14,300 nucleotides of DNA from Sporosarcina sp. (GTDB lineage: Bacteria > Bacillota > Bacilli > Bacillales_A > Planococcaceae): the NCBI GenBank assembly GCA_029263945.1, contig JARIDM010000088.1, positions 1 through 14,300 on the forward strand, given 5' to 3'. The notes under the pieces were generated by a model. It had not been told where the DNA came from. It worked only from the letters and a program-made list of their open reading frames with translations, and did not search any database. Position numbers and translations under genes: made by a program. Below, piece after piece: positions 7,131-13,668 of the stretch (position 1 is its first letter; each line of letters begins with the position of its first letter).

Positions 7131-8483
7131 TTATTCTTTCAAGCCCATTTCCATTTCAACGACTTGAACGATTCTATCTACCTGACGCGCACACTCTTCT
7201 TCAGTTGGTGCTTCCACCATTACACGAACAAGTGGCTCAGTTCCTGATGGACGAACAAGTACGCGTCCATTTCCTGCCATTTCAACTTCTACCTCAGCAA
7301 TTGTTGCTGCAATTTTTTTGTTGTCCGTCACTGCATGTTTATCTGTCACACGAATGTTGACGAGTTTTTGTGGATACACTTTCATATCTTTTGCAAGTTC
7401 AGACAACGAAAGACCGGATATCTTCATGATGTTGACAAGTTGCAAACCTGTTAGAAGCCCATCTCCAGTAGTATTATAATCAAGGAAAACGATATGCCCT
7501 GATTGCTCACCACCGAAGTTGTATCCTTCTGATCTCATCTCTTCTACGACATATTTGTCTCCAACCGCCGTTTTAACACTCGTCATATCAGATTCAGCGA
7601 CTGCTTTATAAAACCCAAGATTGCTCATAATTGTAGAGACAATCGTATTTGACTTCAGGCGATCCTCAGACTTTAAATAGCGACCGATAATAAACATAAT
7701 CTGGTCACCGTCAACAATTTCACCATGCTCATCGACAGCAATTAGACGATCACCATCTCCGTCAAAAGCCAACCCAATATTTGCTTCCTTCTCTTTCACA
7801 AGTGCAGCTAACTTTTCAGGATGTGTTGATCCAACCCCGTCGTTAATGTTCAAGCCATTTGGGGAAGCGCCCATCGTTGATATGTCAGCGTCTAAATCTG
7901 CAAATATATGTGTTGCAAGTGAAGACGTTGCACCATGCGCACAGTCAAGCGCGACATGAATTCCACTAAAGTCTTCGTCAACTGTCTGTTTTAAATACTG
8001 AATATACTTATGTCCACCTTCAAAATATTCCGTAACAGAACCGACACCTGCTCCAGTTGGACGTGGCAATGTATCTTCCTCTTCGTTAAGCAAGCGCTCT
8101 ATTTCTGCTTCTTGCGCTTCTGTCAGTTTATATCCGTCCGCACCGAAAAACTTAATGCCGTTGTCTTCTACTGGGTTGTGTGATGCAGAAATCATAATTC
8201 CACCATCTGCATTCATCACACGTGTTAGATAGGCTACGCCTGGGGTGCTTACAACTCCGAGTGTCATTACCTCGACACCTGTAGATAAGATTCCTGCAAT
8301 TAATGCACTTTCTAGCATATGCCCAGAAATGCGTGTATCTCGACCTACAAGAATGCTCGGCTTCTTCTGCGACTCTTCCGTTAACACATAACTACCAATC
8401 CTACCTAGTTTAAAAGCAAGCTCAGGTGTTAATTCTTCGTTCGCAACCCCGCGTACACCATCCGTACCGAAATACTTTGTCAT
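7131..8483 (-). CDS. glmM: Phosphoglucosamine mutase
   Basis: This cytosolic enzyme converts glucosamine-6-phosphate to glucosamine-1-phosphate, the second step towards UDP-N-acetylglucosamine for peptidoglycan. The 450-residue protein begins MTKYFGTDGVRGVA. The catalytic phosphoserine lies in SASHNP (S101), the metal-binding loop is DGDGDR (D241, D243, D245), the sugar-specificity loop is GGEQSGH (324-330), and the C-terminal phosphate-binding loop is RPSGTEP (411-417). All are intact. The frame extends six codons upstream to 8501, but the ATG at 8483 has GGGAG seven bases before it and matches the family N-terminus, so it is preferred. It follows cdaR by 42 bp in the same operon. In related Firmicutes GlmM binds and inhibits the c-di-AMP cyclase CdaA. 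glmS, its usual downstream neighbour in B. subtilis, is absent here. Confidence 0.97.
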   Translation of the reverse strand: MTKYFGTDGVRGVANEELTPELAFKLGRIGSYVLTEESQKKPSILVGRDTRISGHMLESALIAGILSTGVEVMTLGVVSTPGVAYLTRVMNADGGIMISASHNPVEDNGIKFFGADGYKLTEAQEAEIERLLNEEEDTLPRPTGAGVGSVTEYFEGGHKYIQYLKQTVDEDFSGIHVALDCAHGATSSLATHIFADLDADISTMGASPNGLNINDGVGSTHPEKLAALVKEKEANIGLAFDGDGDRLIAVDEHGEIVDGDQIMFIIGRYLKSEDRLKSNTIVSTIMSNLGFYKAVAESDMTSVKTAVGDKYVVEEMRSEGYNFGGEQSGHIVFLDYNTTGDGLLTGLQLVNIMKISGLSLSELAKDMKVYPQKLVNIRVTDKHAVTDNKKIAATIAEVEVEMAGNGRVLVRPSGTEPLVRVMVEAPTEEECARQVDRIVQVVEMEMGLKE

Positions 8484-8525
8484 GTCCATACTCCCTTTCA
8501 ATCTGTTACCTGTACATCTTTTTAT

Positions 8526-9830
8526 TTACGCTAATTCTATTCTCAATGTGGCATCTTCATTGGAAAGCGTCCAATTGACATTCCCTGGTCCTTTAACTGT
8601 AATAGGATACACAAACTCTCCTACATCAGTAACATCCGAAGCGTCCACTACAACATTAAAATCTGATCTTTGTAATCGGCCAATCACATCGGCTGGAGCA
8701 GTCACAGTCAATGTGACCACACCATTTTGGGGCTTTGTGAGAACGCCTTTAAACTCTTGGTCTAAGCCTGTAACAACAACTTGTACACCTTCAAATTTCA
8801 ATGTGTTATTTACCTGACCTTCATCAGCTGAGTTATCTGGTGAATCTGGTGGAGGCGAAACGCCCTCTGCTGTTTCATCTTCATCGTTGTTGTCTGAACT
8901 CACATCGACGATCACTTTAAGTTTTGTCAATGATATTTTCGAAACGCCTGCAGGTACTTTTAATTCTGCCTCTACTGGACCAGATTTCTTTATTTTTGAT
9001 ACGTCCACATCTACTATAAATGCTTCAATGTCATCTAATACCTTACTTGGCCCAGATAATATAACCTTCTTATCACTTGATGATATTTCATTAATGATCA
9101 CGCCTGCAGGTGGCTGGCCTTTTGGTTTTAAGACGATTGGAACCTCTTTGCTATTTTCTTCGATTTCTACTTTAACTTTTACACTCTCTGGTTCAATCAA
9201 CAGGTCTAATTTATTTAAATCACGATCCAAAACACGGACCCTTGCCTCTTGCTCAAATGATTCATTGACCCCTGGTTCACTGGAAACAGTTGCTTTCACG
9301 AAACTAATGGAATCAATCACACTTTTTGCGCCTGTCACTTCAATTGTTGTTGGATCCACTTCCATGTTTTTCACATAGAAATTTTCCGCAAGATGTTGTC
9401 TGTTAAATTCAGGTTCAACTTTAAAAGTCTTGGTCACTTTTTCTTCAATGAGGACTTTAATCGTTGAAGGATCAATCCGAACTTTAAGTTTATCTGAAAT
9501 ATTTTCGTGTTGGATTTGAACTTGATGTTCCCCCATTGGTAAAGAAGTTAAATCAACGAACAAAGAAAAGTCCTTTAACATTGTAATCGTCTGGACGAAA
9601 CTAACAGGTCCTTCTACGGCCATATCCACAGTTTCTGGAACACCCGTCACAATAAGGTTTTCATTGTCGTAAATGATATCCACAGGCACATCCAGAAGGA
9701 CATCTTGCTCTTCACCGCCAGAATTCGTTTTCAACTTTCCTTGCTCCGCTTGTACGGTAAAAAACAGTAGAATTGCAAGGAACAAAGCAATAAAGCGCAG
9801 AAACCATGGGCTATCTAGCAGTTTATCCAT
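8526..9830 (-). CDS. cdaR: CdaA regulatory protein CdaR (YbbR)
   Basis: This membrane-anchored extracytoplasmic protein of 434 residues modulates the diadenylate cyclase CdaA encoded just upstream. Seen: a short N-terminus with one membrane helix (about residues 10-27), then repeated beta-rich YbbR-type modules at roughly 44-130, 135-225, 228-310 and 345-434. Repeats of the kind DPSTIKV, DPTTIEV and EPESVKV mark module ends. Between the third and fourth modules is an acidic, proline/serine-rich, probably disordered linker (about 311-342). The protein is somewhat shorter than the B. subtilis homologue (about 480 residues). The ATG at 9830 lies inside the end of cdaA (8-bp overlap), implying coupled translation. 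In relatives CdaR acts on CdaA at the membrane outer face; the sign of regulation depends on conditions. Confidence 0.93.
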   Translation of the reverse strand: MDKLLDSPWFLRFIALFLAILLFFTVQAEQGKLKTNSGGEEQDVLLDVPVDIIYDNENLIVTGVPETVDMAVEGPVSFVQTITMLKDFSLFVDLTSLPMGEHQVQIQHENISDKLKVRIDPSTIKVLIEEKVTKTFKVEPEFNRQHLAENFYVKNMEVDPTTIEVTGAKSVIDSISFVKATVSSEPGVNESFEQEARVRVLDRDLNKLDLLIEPESVKVKVEIEENSKEVPIVLKPKGQPPAGVIINEISSSDKKVILSGPSKVLDDIEAFIVDVDVSKIKKSGPVEAELKVPAGVSKISLTKLKVIVDVSSDNNDEDETAEGVSPPPDSPDNSADEGQVNNTLKFEGVQVVVTGLDQEFKGVLTKPQNGVVTLTVTAPADVIGRLQRSDFNVVVDASDVTDVGEFVYPITVKGPGNVNWTLSNEDATLRIELA

Positions 9831-10659
9831 TTTTTCTCACGCCCCATTTCCACTTGGAAGGTGTCGTTGAATTAGCTGTTTCACCAAACCAATTTTTACG
9901 TATACGCGATTCAAATTCTTCAATCGTTAAATCTCTGTACAAATCTCCATCATTCGCAATACTTATCGCACCTGTTTCTTCAGAAACAATAATTGTAATT
10001 GCATCAGATACTTCACTCAAGCCAATTGCTGCACGGTGTCGCGTCCCCAACTCTTTAGATATAAAAGGACTTTCTGAGAGTGGTAAATAGCAACCTGCCG
10101 CTGCAATCCGATTGCGCTGAACAATAACGGCCCCATCGTGAAGCGGTGCATTCGGAATGAATATATTGGTGAGTAATTCAGAAGTAATATCCGAATTTAA
10201 GGGTGTACCCGTTTCAATATACTCACTTAACCCTGTCTCTCTCTCAATCGAAATGAGCACACCAATTCGACGTTTCGCCATATAGGAAACAGATTTTGAT
10301 AATGCTTCTAACAGCCGATTCCGTTCTTCTTCTTCATCCATCATCGTACGCGCAAACAAACGTCCACGACCAAGTTGTTCTAAAGCTCTCCGCAGTTCTG
10401 GTTGGAATATAATGATAATAGCCAAAAATCCCCATTTCAAAACTTGTTCCATCATCCACATAAGCGTATTTAATCCAAAAACTTCCGTTAAAATACGTGC
10501 GATAATAATGACGAAGATCCCTTTTAAAAATTGAACGGCTTTCGTTCCTTTAATAATTTTAATCAGTTGATAAACAACAAACCAAACTAAGAGCACATCC
10601 ATTATATTAATGAATGTTGCAACTGGGCTGAGGTTTACAATTTTCTCTATAAATGGCAT
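9823..10659 (-). CDS. cdaA: Diadenylate cyclase CdaA
   Basis: This membrane-bound enzyme condenses two ATP into cyclic di-AMP, a signal controlling potassium and osmolyte uptake and cell-wall homeostasis. The 278-residue protein has three N-terminal membrane helices (about 14-35, 42-62 and 65-84), a short linker, and a cytosolic DAC domain. The DAC signatures are intact: DGA at 175-177 within HDGAVIVQRNRIAAAGCYLPLSE-type sequence, and GTRHR at 205-209 for ATP binding. The ATG at 10659 has a modest GAAGGTAGG site upstream. It is first in cdaA-cdaR-glmM, overlapping cdaR by 8 bp. A terminator separates it from rsiW, so it probably has its own promoter in the 80 bp before the gene. Confidence 0.96.
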   Translation of the reverse strand: MPFIEKIVNLSPVATFINIMDVLLVWFVVYQLIKIIKGTKAVQFLKGIFVIIIARILTEVFGLNTLMWMMEQVLKWGFLAIIIIFQPELRRALEQLGRGRLFARTMMDEEEERNRLLEALSKSVSYMAKRRIGVLISIERETGLSEYIETGTPLNSDITSELLTNIFIPNAPLHDGAVIVQRNRIAAAGCYLPLSESPFISKELGTRHRAAIGLSEVSDAITIIVSEETGAISIANDGDLYRDLTIEEFESRIRKNWFGETANSTTPSKWKWGVRKNG

Positions 10660-10699
10660 GTGCTTCGCCTACCTTCATTGACGATTATATCTGCGTTTA

Positions 10700-10708
10700 A
10701 GTATATCA
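10700..10708 (-). promoter_or_regulatory. Candidate extended -10 promoter for cdaA-cdaR-glmM
   Basis: On the minus strand TG-A-TATACT (10708-10700) forms an extended -10, giving a leader of about 33 nt before the cdaA ATG. No convincing -35 is present. A second TATAAT lies at 10689-10684 but would start transcription very close to the ribosome binding site. A promoter is expected here because a terminator precedes it. Confidence 0.4.
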
Positions 10709-10742
10709 TAACCTCGGCATTCTTTGCTTATTTGGACTATCC

Positions 10743-10786
10743 AAAAACGACCGAAGACTGCAAATTCACAGTTTCCTCGGTCGTTT
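10743..10786 (-). terminator. Terminator after rsiW
   Basis: Outer arms AAACGACCGA (10745-10754) and TCGGTCGTTT (10777-10786) pair perfectly; inner bases GACTG and CAGT pair after a small internal loop. On the minus strand the stem is followed by a T-run (10747-10743). It begins four bases past the rsiW stop and separates the sigW-rsiW unit from cdaA. Confidence 0.82.
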
Positions 10787-10789
10787 GAG

Positions 10790-11425
10790 TTACTCCACAA
10801 CGGGTTCCTCTTTGTCAGAAGAAGGTAGAACATCTTTAACCGTTTGTTTTAGTTTATACCATAACCAGTCGAATGCTTTATCTATTTCTTGACTGTTTCC
10901 TGTGACAACTGCTGTTGATGCCATATATTTAGAGCCTTTTATAACCGTAATATCGCCGTCCACTTCCCCTTCAATGCGAAGCTCCCCATTCTTGACAACA
11001 ACATCGCCTTTCACAACCTCTCCAGCAGGCACAAGAACCGTTTCACCTTCAATGACTAAATTAGGTTGCTTGGATACTGAAAAATGCTGATCGCTTCCAT
11101 AGCTTGAAAAAACGGACACACTCATTAAGATTAAAAACATCGCAACTGCAGCAAGAAGTGGATGTCTGCGCAGCCATCTCTGAGCACCGACTTGTGACTT
11201 TTCTTTAGGAAGACGCGCCATCACATTCTCTACAAATCCTTCAGGAGCTTGGATGACCGTTGCTTCCTCTAAAAAGCTTAAAGACTCGGTCAGCCCATTC
11301 ATTATTTCTTGACACTCGGGACATTCTTTTAAATGTTGATTTAATACACGCTCATCTTCAACACGGATATCGCCATCTAGATATGCGTGCATATACTCAA
11401 CCATTTGCTCCGAACATGTATGCAT
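10790..11425 (-). CDS. rsiW: Anti-sigma-W factor RsiW
   Basis: This single-pass membrane protein holds SigW inactive until proteolysis releases it under envelope stress. The 211-residue protein starts with a zinc-binding anti-sigma domain carrying the H-x3-C-x2-C motif (H31, C35, C38), then a linker, one membrane helix at about 87-109, and an extracytoplasmic tail with FSVSKQPNLV and GDxxVKNGELRIEGEVDGD patterns shared with B. subtilis RsiW. The frame opens at a GTG (11431), but that is only three bases from AGGAGGT. The ATG at 11425 is nine bases away and matches the known N-terminus, so it is preferred. The ribosome binding site overlaps the sigW TAG stop, a tight coupling that should keep sigma and anti-sigma levels matched. 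Regulated intramembrane proteolysis is from family knowledge. Confidence 0.95.
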   Translation of the reverse strand: MHTCSEQMVEYMHAYLDGDIRVEDERVLNQHLKECPECQEIMNGLTESLSFLEEATVIQAPEGFVENVMARLPKEKSQVGAQRWLRRHPLLAAVAMFLILMSVSVFSSYGSDQHFSVSKQPNLVIEGETVLVPAGEVVKGDVVVKNGELRIEGEVDGDITVIKGSKYMASTAVVTGNSQEIDKAFDWLWYKLKQTVKDVLPSSDKEEPVVE

Positions 11426-11438
11426 ACTCACTTACCTC

Positions 11439-12002
11439 CTACATATTGCCCATTTGTTTTCTAAGCGCCGCTCGGCCACGATGGACACGGGTCTTTACTG
11501 TCCCTAGCGGCAATTCTAAAATCTCACTAATCTCTTGCAACGGTAGCTCTTCAAGATAGCGTAAAATGATGACTGACCTGTATTTGTCTGACAGTTGGCC
11601 AATTTCATATTGTATTCTCTCTTGGGTTTCCATCTGCGCTACCTGTTCTTCTGGTAGTGGCTCATTCGCCGCAATTTGCGAATACATTGTAAGCCCCTCT
11701 GTTCCAGGTACGTTGGCATCAAGATAGTAGTCTGGTTTTTTCTTTCGAATCCGGTCGATACATAAATTCGTGGCGATTCGAAAAATCCAGGTAGAAAACT
11801 TACGCTTCTGATCAAAAGTGTGAATATTAATATACGCGCGAACAAATGCCTCTTGTGCAATGTCTTCCGCTTCTTGACGGTTACTTAACATTCGATAGCA
11901 TACGTGGTAAAGACGGTGTTGAAAAAGCGTTACAATCTCTTCGAAAGCATCTTGATCGCCTTTTATCACTTCATTTATTCGTTTATTTATCAGCTCATCC
12001 AT
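11439..12002 (-). CDS. sigW: ECF RNA polymerase sigma factor SigW
   Basis: This extracytoplasmic-function sigma factor directs RNA polymerase to envelope-stress and antimicrobial-resistance promoters. Its 187 residues equal the B. subtilis SigW length. Region 2 contains AEDIAQEAFVRAYINI (about 45-60) and the -10-recognising segment KFSTWIFRIATNLCIDRIRKK. The highly SigW-specific stretch DYYLDANVPGTEGLTMYSQI follows. Region 4 ends with the helix-turn-helix LQEISEILELPLGTVKTRVHRG (about 155-176). The ATG at 12002 has GGAGGGG about eight bases upstream. An ECF-type promoter 39-65 bp upstream matches SigW's own consensus, indicating autoregulation. rsiW follows 13 bp later. Confidence 0.97.
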   Translation of the reverse strand: MDELINKRINEVIKGDQDAFEEIVTLFQHRLYHVCYRMLSNRQEAEDIAQEAFVRAYINIHTFDQKRKFSTWIFRIATNLCIDRIRKKKPDYYLDANVPGTEGLTMYSQIAANEPLPEEQVAQMETQERIQYEIGQLSDKYRSVIILRYLEELPLQEISEILELPLGTVKTRVHRGRAALRKQMGNM

Positions 12003-12040
12003 CGTAATTTCCCCTCCGCTCTATGCGGCTATACCTTCTG

Positions 12041-12067
12041 TACGTTTGAAGGTACCAACAAGTTTCA
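12041..12067 (-). promoter_or_regulatory. ECF sigma-W type autoregulatory promoter of sigW
   Basis: On the minus strand TGAAAC (12067-12062) is followed after 17 bp by CGTA (12044-12041). These are the -35 and -10 of the sigma-W class, which normally have 16-17 bp between them. Transcription would start near 12033, giving a leader of about 30 nt with the GGAGGGG ribosome binding site. Autoregulation from such a promoter is established for B. subtilis sigW. Confidence 0.88.
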
Positions 12068-12239
12068 TTTCTTTTTTAATTTCATTAATCAGATGATTAT
12101 ATCTTACCAGATTTTGTTGATCTTGAGAATTTTCCATACGGACTTTGTTTTTGGATCAAATAAAAAAGTGGCTGGGACAAAACCCTAACAGCGTGAAGAC
12201 AAATAACAAAATCCTTGGTTTCACACGTTTTTATTTGTG

Positions 12240-12352
12240 TTATCAGCACTTTCCCAGTCGTTATCAGCGTTTTTTCGAAGGTTATCAGCGGTTTTCCTGT
12301 CGATATTGGCACTTTTCCGAAGGTTATCAGCACTTTTAGCATACTTATCAGC
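12240..12352. repeat. 21-bp tandem array with TTATCAGC core
   Basis: Five 21-bp units start at 12240, 12261, 12282, 12303 and 12324, and a sixth core lies at 12345-12352. The core TTATCAGC is exact in five of six; the fourth reads ATATTGGC. The variable part is T-rich, and unit ends alternate between GTCG (units 1 and 3) and GAAGG (units 2 and 4), hinting at a 42-bp higher-order repeat. Since 21 is a multiple of three, both strands show spurious heptapeptide frames. Function is unknown. Confidence 0.85.
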
Positions 12353-12498
12353 GAAACGGGACCTTTAACCTAGCTAAAACACAAAAAAGACAACACATCC
12401 CTCGATTTAACCCGTGGGTCAGTAAAACTATAGTTTTCACGTAGTCAGTTGCATTTTCCCTTGAACTTTTGATTCTTTTCCAAAAAAGCGTGAGATGT

Positions 12499-12545
12499 AA
12501 AAACCGCATGAAGCCAAGTACAAGAACCTTGGATTCACGCGGTTT
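12499..12545 (-). terminator. Likely arginase terminator
   Basis: Arms AAACCGCATGAAGCCAAG (12501-12518) and CTTGGATTCACGCGGTTT (12528-12545) pair over 18 positions with two mismatches. Read on the minus strand one of these becomes a G-U pair, and the stem is followed by TTTTT. It lies about 80 nt past the arginase stop and forms the right-hand hairpin of the surrounding element. Confidence 0.7.
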
Positions 12546-12621
12546 CACATTAATTACTTCTTATTTCCTCTAGATTAACCTCTTTTGTCCCAGCCACCGT
12601 GCAAAAGTGCTCTACGTAAAA

Positions 12622-13527
12622 TTAAAGGAGTTTTTCTCCGAATAATGAGCCCATCAGTCCAACAGCAACATCTGCTGTTTTATTCTGCTCATCTAATATT
12701 GGGTTTACCTCAACAAATTCTGCAGAAGTAATTAAACCTGATTCCTCTAGCATTTCCATAGCGAGATGACTTTCTCGGTAACTAATGCCCCCAGGAACTG
12801 GTGTGCCGACGCCAGGTGTATAGAGTGGGTCTAGTGCATCTAAATCTAAAGATAGATGAACCCCGTCCACTTCTTTTTCTTTTAAATACGCAATTGCCTG
12901 TTGCATCACAGCGGTCATGCCGAATTTATCAATTTCATGCATTGTATACACTTTAATCCCTTGTTCTTTAATTAAGATACGTTCTCCTGGATCTACAGAA
13001 CGCGCACCGATGATCACAATATTTTCAGGATTCACTTTCCGACCTGTTTGGTGAAGGTTCACCAGTCGTTCATCGCCTAGTCCAATACAAACAGCGAGTG
13101 GCATCCCATGAATATTACCTGACGGCGACGTTTCTGATGTATTTAAATCAGCATGTGCATCATACCAAATGACCCCTAAATTCTTATAGTTGACCGACAA
13201 GCCTGCAAGTGTTCCGATTGCGACGCTATGATCTCCCCCGAGCACCAATGGAAATCGGCCTTCTTTTACAACTGTTTCTACTTTCAACGCAAGGTTTGTA
13301 TTCGCTTTCAATACTTCCGAAAGATTTTTTAGCTTCGCTTCCCCAGGTTCAGCAATCTGCCGTGCATCTATATGTATATCCCCTTCGTCTGTCACTTGAT
13401 GACCTAGCGCTTCAAGACGTTCTACGACCCCAGCGTAGCGAATTGCGCTCGGCCCCATGTCTACACCTCGGCGACTTTGTCCAAGATCTAACGACACGCC
13501 CACAATTGACATTGATAACTTTTTCAT
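12622..13527 (-). CDS. rocF: Arginase
   Basis: This cytosolic manganese enzyme hydrolyses L-arginine to ornithine and urea, the entry step of arginine catabolism. The 301-residue length fits bacillary arginases (about 297-300). The binuclear Mn site is complete: H100 in GGDHS, D123, H125 and D127 in DAHAD, and D228 and D230 in SLDLDALDP. H140 in SGNIHGMPLA and E273 in AEFVEVNP are the expected catalytic and substrate residues. The N-terminal SLDLGQSRRGVDMGPSAIR block favours arginase over agmatinase or formiminoglutamase. The frame opens at a TTG (13533), but that is too close to the GGGGGA site; the ATG at 13527 is properly spaced. It stands alone with a consensus sigma-A promoter; I see no -24/-12 SigL promoter and no RocR-like site nearby. 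Confidence 0.95.
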   Translation of the reverse strand: MKKLSMSIVGVSLDLGQSRRGVDMGPSAIRYAGVVERLEALGHQVTDEGDIHIDARQIAEPGEAKLKNLSEVLKANTNLALKVETVVKEGRFPLVLGGDHSVAIGTLAGLSVNYKNLGVIWYDAHADLNTSETSPSGNIHGMPLAVCIGLGDERLVNLHQTGRKVNPENIVIIGARSVDPGERILIKEQGIKVYTMHEIDKFGMTAVMQQAIAYLKEKEVDGVHLSLDLDALDPLYTPGVGTPVPGGISYRESHLAMEMLEESGLITSAEFVEVNPILDEQNKTADVAVGLMGSLFGEKLL

Positions 13528-13556
13528 GCACAATTCCCCCTTTGTTTCTTGTGTTT

Positions 13557-13585
13557 ATTATAAGTCTTGGTAGGAATTGACTCAA
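13557..13585 (-). promoter_or_regulatory. Sigma-A promoter of arginase
   Basis: On the minus strand TTGAGT (13585-13580) and a perfect TATAAT (13562-13557) are separated by exactly 17 bp. The leader to the ATG at 13527 would be about 22-25 nt and contains the GGGGGA ribosome binding site. Confidence 0.75.
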
Positions 13586-13616
13586 CTAGACAAGATACTG
13601 AATTTTTATTCATTTT

Positions 13617-13664
13617 AAAAAGACAGCACTTCCACATAGAACCGATTCTAAGTGGAAGTGCTGT
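13617..13664 (-). terminator. Terminator of the EAL-domain gene
   Basis: Arms at 13623-13641 and 13646-13664 pair over 19 positions with one mismatch around a four-base CCGA loop. On the minus strand the stem is followed by CTTTTT. It begins five bases after the stop codon of the EAL gene and insulates the arginase promoter. Confidence 0.92.
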
Positions 13665-13668
13665 AAGG

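Larger units (their letters stand above)
12168..12597. repeat. Intergenic element bounded by 15-bp inverted repeats
   Basis: The 15-bp sequence GTGGCTGGGACAAAA at 12168-12182 recurs as its exact reverse complement at 12583-12597. Inside each end is a related copy of a hairpin-forming sequence in direct orientation (12190-12229 and 12506-12543), sharing GCRTGAAG and CCTTGGWTTCAC-type blocks. The middle holds the 21-bp tandem array. There is no transposase and no obvious target-site duplication. From memory, GGCTGGGACAAAA-like sequences recur between genes in Bacillales, so this may be a member of a dispersed family or two terminator-associated repeats facing each other. Confidence 0.65.
12003..12621. 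other. Long intergenic region between sigW and arginase
   Basis: This 619-bp gap holds the sigW promoter (12041-12067) and an inverted-repeat-bounded element (12168-12597) containing a 21-bp tandem array and the likely arginase terminator; these are listed separately. It also has a 14-bp perfect palindrome, AAAACTATAGTTTT, at 12424-12437. The short open frames across it follow the tandem repeat and do not look like genes. Confidence 0.7.

Noticed and set aside
8887..9378. 163-codon plus-strand frame inside cdaR
   Set aside because: It is antisense to a clear conserved gene, has no ribosome binding site and resembles no family; treated as a shadow.
12097..12342. Open frames on both strands encoding heptapeptide repeats
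   Set aside because: They arise because the DNA repeat is 21 bp, a multiple of three. There is no ribosome binding site and the peptide continues into unrelated sequence.
12168..12597. Insertion sequence remnant
   Set aside because: Despite terminal inverted repeats there is no transposase fragment and no clear flanking duplication, so it is reported only as an intergenic repeat element.
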